Positions 60,433 through 64,000 of a DNA stretch of 64,000 nt are shown here, in pieces. Under the pieces are notes generated by a model. That model was not told where the DNA came from. It saw only the letters and a list, made by a program, of their open reading frames with translations, and did not search any database. Each line of letters opens with the position of its first letter. The stretch's first letter is position 1. The stretch is from Bifidobacterium subtile. Its GTDB lineage: Bacteria > Actinomycetota > Actinomycetes > Actinomycetales > Bifidobacteriaceae. Position numbers and translations under genes: made by a program. The DNA lies in the NCBI RefSeq assembly GCF_000741775.1, contig NZ_JGZR01000016.1:62193-126192 (forward strand). The letters are read 5' to 3'.

Positions 60433-61782
60433 TCAGCCGGCCTTTTCAGCACGAATGATGATGTGCGCTCCGCTGCTGTCGGTCGTCGCGAAGAGATACG
60501 CGTCGCCGCCGTCGCGCAGCTTGAGTCGTTTGCGCAGCTGGGAGACGGCGAGCGGGAAGTTGCGCACGGTGATGTTCGCCTGCTTAAGGCCCGCCAAGCC
60601 GACTTTGAGCGCGCGCTTGCTCATCGTCATGGTCGAGACGATGCGGAACCGGCGGCCAGGAAAATCGGCGACAGGTTCCTCCGTCACGAACAGATGGCTG
60701 TTCGGCGCAATCTGACGCACGCCGAATCGACGTTCGATCAGCGCGAAGCATCCAGCCTTCATAAGCGCGGCATTGGGCTCATACAGGAACTGCCACGCGC
60801 TGTCCGCTTCCTTCTGTCGTTCATTTTCCACAGCCAACGATTCCGCGTTGTTGTCCACAGTATTGCCATCCACAGCATTGTTGTCCACAGCATTGCCATC
60901 CACGTTATCCACCGCATAGCCGCAGCCGCCTGCACCACCGCCCTGCGCAACGTAGGCGAATCGCTGATCGTCATTCACGCATACGATTTGCAGCCGCTCC
61001 CCTGATTGCCGGACTTGCGACAGCACGAGCAACAGCTCCTTGCATTCGTTGCCCGCCGCGACGATATGCACTTCGCGCACCGTGCCGCCGAAATCTTCGA
61101 CGGCTTTGCGCCAGTCGAGCATCGGCGAAAGCTTGACCACCACGAATGCGGCCTTGCGCAGCAGTTCGCCCTGCATCGTCAGCACGTCAGGCGTGCAGTC
61201 GGCGATGGCATACGTGCGAGCGCCATGCGCGTCGCGCCGAGCAGGATCGATGAAAACAGCCGACACCGGCTTCATCTGAGCCAGGTAGCGTTCCGCATCG
61301 TCGTGCACGACGCGAATGCGGTCCGCCAGTCCGAGCGCGGCGAAGTTATGCTCGGCGATCTCGCATAGACCCTCCTGCCGCTCCACATATACGGCGCTAT
61401 CGAACACCCGCGCCATGTACGAGCAGTCGACTCCGAATCCCCCAGTCAAGTCGACCAGTACGTCGGGGGCTTTATCGTTCCCTGCAGAGCCGCCAGCCCC
61501 GCTCGGTCCGTTAATCAGCCGCTGCAGCAAACGCGCTTTGTACTCGGCCGTGATCTGCGACGAGCACTGTTCCAATGCCAAATGCGGAGGATAGACGATG
61601 CCCTCGCATGTCGCCCATTGCGGCAGTTTGGTCTTCGCCATCCGCCACCCGGCTATCTGGTCCAGCGCCCACGGCATATCGATCCGCGGATCATGCGAGT
61701 GCAGCGCCAAGTCGCGCACATCCTCGTCGCGACGCTCGCGATGGTCGCGTATGAAAGCCAAAGTCCGGGATGATGTGTGCAC
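60433..61782 (-). CDS. SAM-dependent methyltransferase with THUMP-like C-terminal domain
   Basis: 449 residues. The methyltransferase core has VLVDLTGGFGVDCSYMARVF (SAM loop), VYVERQEGLCEIAEHNF, and VSAVFIDPARRDAHGARTYA with a DPAR motif; the C-terminal 100 residues (RQIAPNSHLFVTEEPVADFP, ALKVGLAGLKQANITVRNFP) match the THUMP-like domain seen in actinobacterial and Bacteroidetes relatives. The RNA substrate is unknown. A VDNNAVDGN repeat is coded by 30-base DNA repeats made of DnaA-like 9-mers. Start: GTG 61782 with TAGAAT (minus strand, 61794-61789) ending 6 bases before it, so leaderless. Confidence 0.85.
   Translation of the reverse strand: MHTSSRTLAFIRDHRERRDEDVRDLALHSHDPRIDMPWALDQIAGWRMAKTKLPQWATCEGIVYPPHLALEQCSSQITAEYKARLLQRLINGPSGAGGSAGNDKAPDVLVDLTGGFGVDCSYMARVFDSAVYVERQEGLCEIAEHNFAALGLADRIRVVHDDAERYLAQMKPVSAVFIDPARRDAHGARTYAIADCTPDVLTMQGELLRKAAFVVVKLSPMLDWRKAVEDFGGTVREVHIVAAGNECKELLLVLSQVRQSGERLQIVCVNDDQRFAYVAQGGGAGGCGYAVDNVDGNAVDNNAVDGNTVDNNAESLAVENERQKEADSAWQFLYEPNAALMKAGCFALIERRFGVRQIAPNSHLFVTEEPVADFPGRRFRIVSTMTMSKRALKVGLAGLKQANITVRNFPLAVSQLRKRLKLRDGGDAYLFATTDSSGAHIIIRAEKAG
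60824..60913. repeat. In-gene 30-base tandem repeat made of DnaA-box-like 9-mers
   Basis: Six TCCAC-cored 9-mers in one direction: TTTTCCACA 60824, TTGTCCACA 60851, CCATCCACA 60866, TTGTCCACA 60881, CCATCCACG 60896, TTATCCACC 60905. Two 30-base units start at 60851 and 60881. The repeat codes a non-conserved Val-Asp-Asn linker of the methyltransferase, about 0.9 kb from the intergenic DnaA-box cluster. Confidence 0.65.
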
Positions 61783-61836
61783 ACGGCTATTCTAACGGCC
61801 CAGTTATTGGAAAAAGCAGTACCGCACCAGCATGAG

Positions 61837-61992
61837 TTATCCACATTCGCTTATGCACATTGTCCACAATGACAGAATCGTTGGAAAACCAAGCTTTCTA
61901 GTTAGTGCAGTGGATAACTGGACGACTTTTCCACATGTTATGCCCCAGTAATACCCATGTTATCCACAATGTTGTCCACCGATGTGGAAAAC
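61837..61992. other. DnaA-box cluster, candidate origin or DnaA-binding control site
   Basis: In the gap 61783-62030: TTATCCACA 61837 and 61960 (perfect), TTATGCACA 61851, TTGTCCACA 61860, inverted AGTGGATAA 61909, TTTTCCACA 61927, TTGTCCACC 61972 and inverted TGTGGAAAA 61984. Eight boxes in 156 bases, in both directions, with AT-rich stretches between. The dnaA gene itself is not in the window. Confidence 0.7.
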
Positions 61993-62030
61993 TACATGCG
62001 TGTTATTTGCGAGCCATTCACCAGCACTGC

Positions 62031-62741
62031 TCACACCGCGCCACGTGCGCATACGACGATGATCACGGCCAAAACTGCCGCTATCGCACCGCCATACACC
62101 CACATGCGAGTGTGCATCGACGCATGCTGCAGGCCGGGCACACGCGACACCAGCAGCGCGGCGAGCAGCCCGCCGACGACGAATCCGCCGACATGCGACT
62201 GCCACGCGACATTGGGAATGACCAGCGGCATGGCGAAGTTGATCGCCATCCAGATCAGCATCGAACGCAGCTCGATGCCCATGCGGCGGTACACGATCAG
62301 CAGCGCGGCGAACAGGCCGAACAGCGCCCCGGAAGCGCCATACGCGCTCACCGACCAATCCGAACGCAGCCAGGCCCAGAGCGACAGGCCCGCGGCCCCG
62401 CCCAAGCCCGAGATCAGATACAAGGCCAGATAATGCCAATGCCCCATCAATCGCTCCAAGGTCGGGCCGACCGACCACAGCGCCAGCATGTTGAAGCCCA
62501 CATGCATGGGGTTCTGCGCGTGCAGGAACAGCGAGGTCAGCCAGCTCCACGGGTGCGATATGGCGAGATACGGCGCATACAGGCCGCCGCCCACCACGTT
62601 CACATATAGCGCAGGAGAAAGATACCTGAGCACGACCTCAAGCACCCACGCGGCTGCGCAAAGAGCGATGATCGCCTGCGTGACGACGGGTCCGCCGTGA
62701 TGCCAGTCGTAGCGGATGCTGCGCATGCTCAAGTTAGCCAT
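62031..62741 (-). CDS. Rhomboid-family intramembrane serine protease
   Basis: 236 residues, six or seven membrane helices. LTSLFLHAQNPMHVGFNMLA is the rhomboid loop-1 motif (H..N), the catalytic Ser is in VSAYGASGALFGLFAALLI (near 136) and the His in QSHVGGFVVGGLLA (near 179). It cuts membrane proteins inside the bilayer; the substrate is unknown. TACAGT (minus strand, 62753-62748) ends 6 bases before ATG 62741, fixing the start and suggesting a leaderless mRNA; the open frame to 62804 is therefore not used. In Actinobacteria this gene is often near gyrA and the origin. Confidence 0.92.
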   Translation of the reverse strand: MANLSMRSIRYDWHHGGPVVTQAIIALCAAAWVLEVVLRYLSPALYVNVVGGGLYAPYLAISHPWSWLTSLFLHAQNPMHVGFNMLALWSVGPTLERLMGHWHYLALYLISGLGGAAGLSLWAWLRSDWSVSAYGASGALFGLFAALLIVYRRMGIELRSMLIWMAINFAMPLVIPNVAWQSHVGGFVVGGLLAALLVSRVPGLQHASMHTRMWVYGGAIAAVLAVIIVVCARGAV

Positions 62742-62822
62742 TGCTCCACTGTACCGGGCGGTCAAAACCGACATATCGACGTTGTTGCGCAACCTTCCAC
62801 TCAATCGTCACAAACAAACCCC

Positions 62823-62828
62823 TATGAT
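62823..62828 (+). promoter_or_regulatory. -10 box of the small membrane protein gene
   Basis: TATGAT at 62823-62828, 55 bases before ATG 62884, in the divergent gap with the rhomboid gene whose own TACAGT box is at 62748-62753. A -35 is not evident. Confidence 0.45.
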
Positions 62829-62883
62829 GGGAAGAGGAATCGGTTTGGACGAGCAAGCCGATGCGATCGGGAAAGGAGCCGTC

Positions 62884-63102
62884 ATGGAGAATAAGTCTTC
62901 TAACGGTTGGAAGTTCTTCGCGCTGCTCTTCGGAGCGGCGCTCGCTGCAGTCGTCGGACTGTACATCTACAAGCAGCAGAACCCGGATTACGATCCGTGG
63001 GAGGAGCCTTGGGAAAACAGCTCTTCGCCGGTCGATCTGGGACTCGCCAAAGACAATGAGGAGCCCGAGGAGGACGAGGCCGCTGAGGCTGCCACGGACT
63101 GA
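62884..63102 (+). CDS. Small single-span membrane protein (DLW-39-like)
   Basis: 72 residues: short basic start, one membrane helix (FFALLFGAALAAVVGLYIYK), then NPDYDPWEEPWENSSS and an acidic tail. The layout (helix, then an acidic D-x-W segment) and the place next to a rhomboid gene recall the actinobacterial DLW-39 family found near gyrA, but the protein is longer, so the link is tentative. It has one helix, not the two of CrgA. GGAAAGGAG at 62870-62878 is a strong ribosome site. Confidence 0.7.
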   Translation: MENKSSNGWKFFALLFGAALAAVVGLYIYKQQNPDYDPWEEPWENSSSPVDLGLAKDNEEPEEDEAAEAATD

Positions 63103-63152
63103 TTCGGACTGATGGATTCCGGCTGCTGATTTCCGGCTTCCATACCGTTAGC

Positions 63153-63250
63153 GAAGACCCCCGTATCGCACGTTACGTTAATATCTGCAGATTGCTTGCC
63201 CTTGCAACGATTGCAGTAATTGCGTTATTTGCGCCGATACGGGGGTCTTC
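63153..63250. terminator. Wide hairpin between convergent genes
   Basis: Perfect 16-base arms GAAGACCCCCGTATCG (63153-63168) and its complement (63235-63250) enclose 66 bases. It lies after the small membrane protein and before the end of the convergent kinase-like gene. The 288-base gap holds nothing else seen. Confidence 0.65.
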
Positions 63251-63390
63251 TGCGTGCTTGCTGCAGTCCGTGATGCTCGTGGAAAACGGCTTGGCTCACA
63301 CACTTGCGATGCCATTGCCGCCGCAGAAATTCGTGGCATGGGCCAAAAGCACCGCTAATTCCAATATCAAGGTTCCAATGCCAGGATGCG

Positions 63391-64000
63391 TCATGCGCGC
63401 TCCTCGTCAAGCACTTGCTTGGCTGGTTCGATGACTTCGCGGCGCAGCGTCACCAGAATCGCTTCGAGATGATGTTCGAGACCGACAAGCCGCGCCCGCT
63501 GCGGATCGTCCTGCGGCAGTCCATACGCAGTGTTGCGGCATTGCAGCACCGCATACGACAGCGAGCCAGCCACCGAATCGTGCAGGCTGTGCAGCAACCG
63601 CAGCCGCTCGGCCTGCAGCGCGGCATCGCGCCGAAGCTGCTCGCGCCGCGCCTCCCATTCCTGCCATCGCCGCAGCCCATAGCCGACTGCGATAGCCACG
63701 ATGTAGGGCACGAGGTTTTCCGAAGCGAGCGCAAACCGGATGGCGGCTCCTCGCGGCGTATATGTCAAGACGCCTCGCACGAGAGACACGAAGGGGAAAG
63801 ACTGATTCGCCCCAGCGAGGGCGATCACGCCAACGCAGATTACGGCCGTTGCCGTTCTGCGCCGCCATGCGAGCGCGGCCAGCGCATACACCGCCCCAGC
63901 TGCGGGAACGGTGAACCCGACGAAACGGTAGGCGAATCCGGAATCCATCAGCCCCCAGTTAAGGGTGGCCGGCACGTCGGTATGACCTATGCTTACCGCG
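63391..64000 (-). CDS. Histidine-kinase-like protein, N-terminal part outside the window
   Basis: The frame is open to the window edge (about 203 codons inside). Four hydrophobic segments, then a cytosolic helix with AERLRLLHSLHDSVAGSLSY, the HisKA_3 phospho-acceptor motif (H-D) of NarL-partner kinases. The protein stops about 60 residues later (PAKQVLDEERA) with no ATP-binding (HATPase) domain, and none is seen in other frames just downstream. It may be a truncated kinase, or a sensor half working with a separate ATPase. No response regulator is within the window. Confidence 0.7.
   Translation of the reverse strand, partial: AVSIGHTDVPATLNWGLMDSGFAYRFVGFTVPAAGAVYALAALAWRRRTATAVICVGVIALAGANQSFPFVSLVRGVLTYTPRGAAIRFALASENLVPYIVAIAVGYGLRRWQEWEARREQLRRDAALQAERLRLLHSLHDSVAGSLSYAVLQCRNTAYGLPQDDPQRARLVGLEHHLEAILVTLRREVIEPAKQVLDEERA

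Noticed and set aside
62884..63102. CrgA (cell-division protein) for the 72-residue membrane protein
   Set aside because: CrgA has two membrane helices; this protein has one and an acidic tail.

Overview
The window looks like a chromosomal segment of a high-GC Gram-positive bacterium of the Bifidobacteriaceae, most likely a Bifidobacterium. This is inferred from the gene set (MetG, TatD, RsmI, CoaBC, Kup, a PMT-type mannosyltransferase, a DLW-39-like small membrane protein beside a rhomboid protease), from strong AGGAGG-type ribosome sites mixed with genes that have a TANNNT box only 6-8 bases before the start codon (a leaderless arrangement usual in Actinobacteria), and from IS1249-type transposase sequences. 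No rRNA, dnaA or CRISPR array is present. The species cannot be named from the sequence alone.

Layout. 1-2972: 3' end of an amino-acid ABC importer operon (binding protein end, permease, ATPase) followed by a GNAT acetyltransferase; then a DUF1684 protein. 4068-10183: a small accessory zone with two paralogous excisionase-type antitoxins (one beside a truncated PIN toxin), a Schlafen/AlbA_2 regulator bracketed by CCTAGG repeat arrays, a large inverted-repeat cluster, a DUF1697 protein, a MerR regulator and a DJ-1/PfpI protein. 10235-14964: MntH, then an FtsX-like permease translationally coupled to an ABC-like partner whose nucleotide-binding motifs are all degraded. 15144-35828: mostly conserved genes (HD-domain protein, class II amidotransferase, Kup, TatD, P-type ATPase, MetG, AbiEi-like protein, LRV-like protein, MHS-family transporter, RsmI, PMT mannosyltransferase, DedA). 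36297-46195: an island around a tRNA-Ala(CGC): AbiEi-like gene, tRNA, intact IS1249-like element, deleted MITE-like element, transposase remnant, a two-gene surface-protein operon of different base composition, a frameshifted nuclease-like pseudogene and a recombinase-like HTH fragment. 46337-64000: CoaBC, a MalY-type lyase, a permease remnant, an alpha/beta hydrolase, a complete siderophore/heme uptake operon (binding protein, two FecCD permeases, ATPase, siderophore-interacting reductase), an S9 peptidase, a THUMP-like methyltransferase, a dense DnaA-box cluster, rhomboid protease, small membrane protein, and a histidine-kinase-like fragment at the edge.

How it fits together. Transport dominates: amino acids, manganese, potassium, divalent cations, osmolyte/metabolite (MHS) and iron. 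Three stretches are built as ATGA-overlap operons (permease/ABC-like at 13354; FecCD/ATPase/SIP at 52471-53480). Two themes recur: perfect long hairpins built from family-specific words at nearly every gene end, and long hydrophilic low-complexity insertions inside otherwise ordinary housekeeping enzymes.

Most unusual items: the pseudo-ATPase/FtsX pair, the DnaA-box clusters near 27.7, 60.9 and 61.9 kb, the paired antitoxins sharing a promoter/operator word with a decapitated PIN toxin, the CCTAGG arrays on both sides of the AlbA_2 gene, and the two-gene surface-protein operon at 40.1-44.4 kb.
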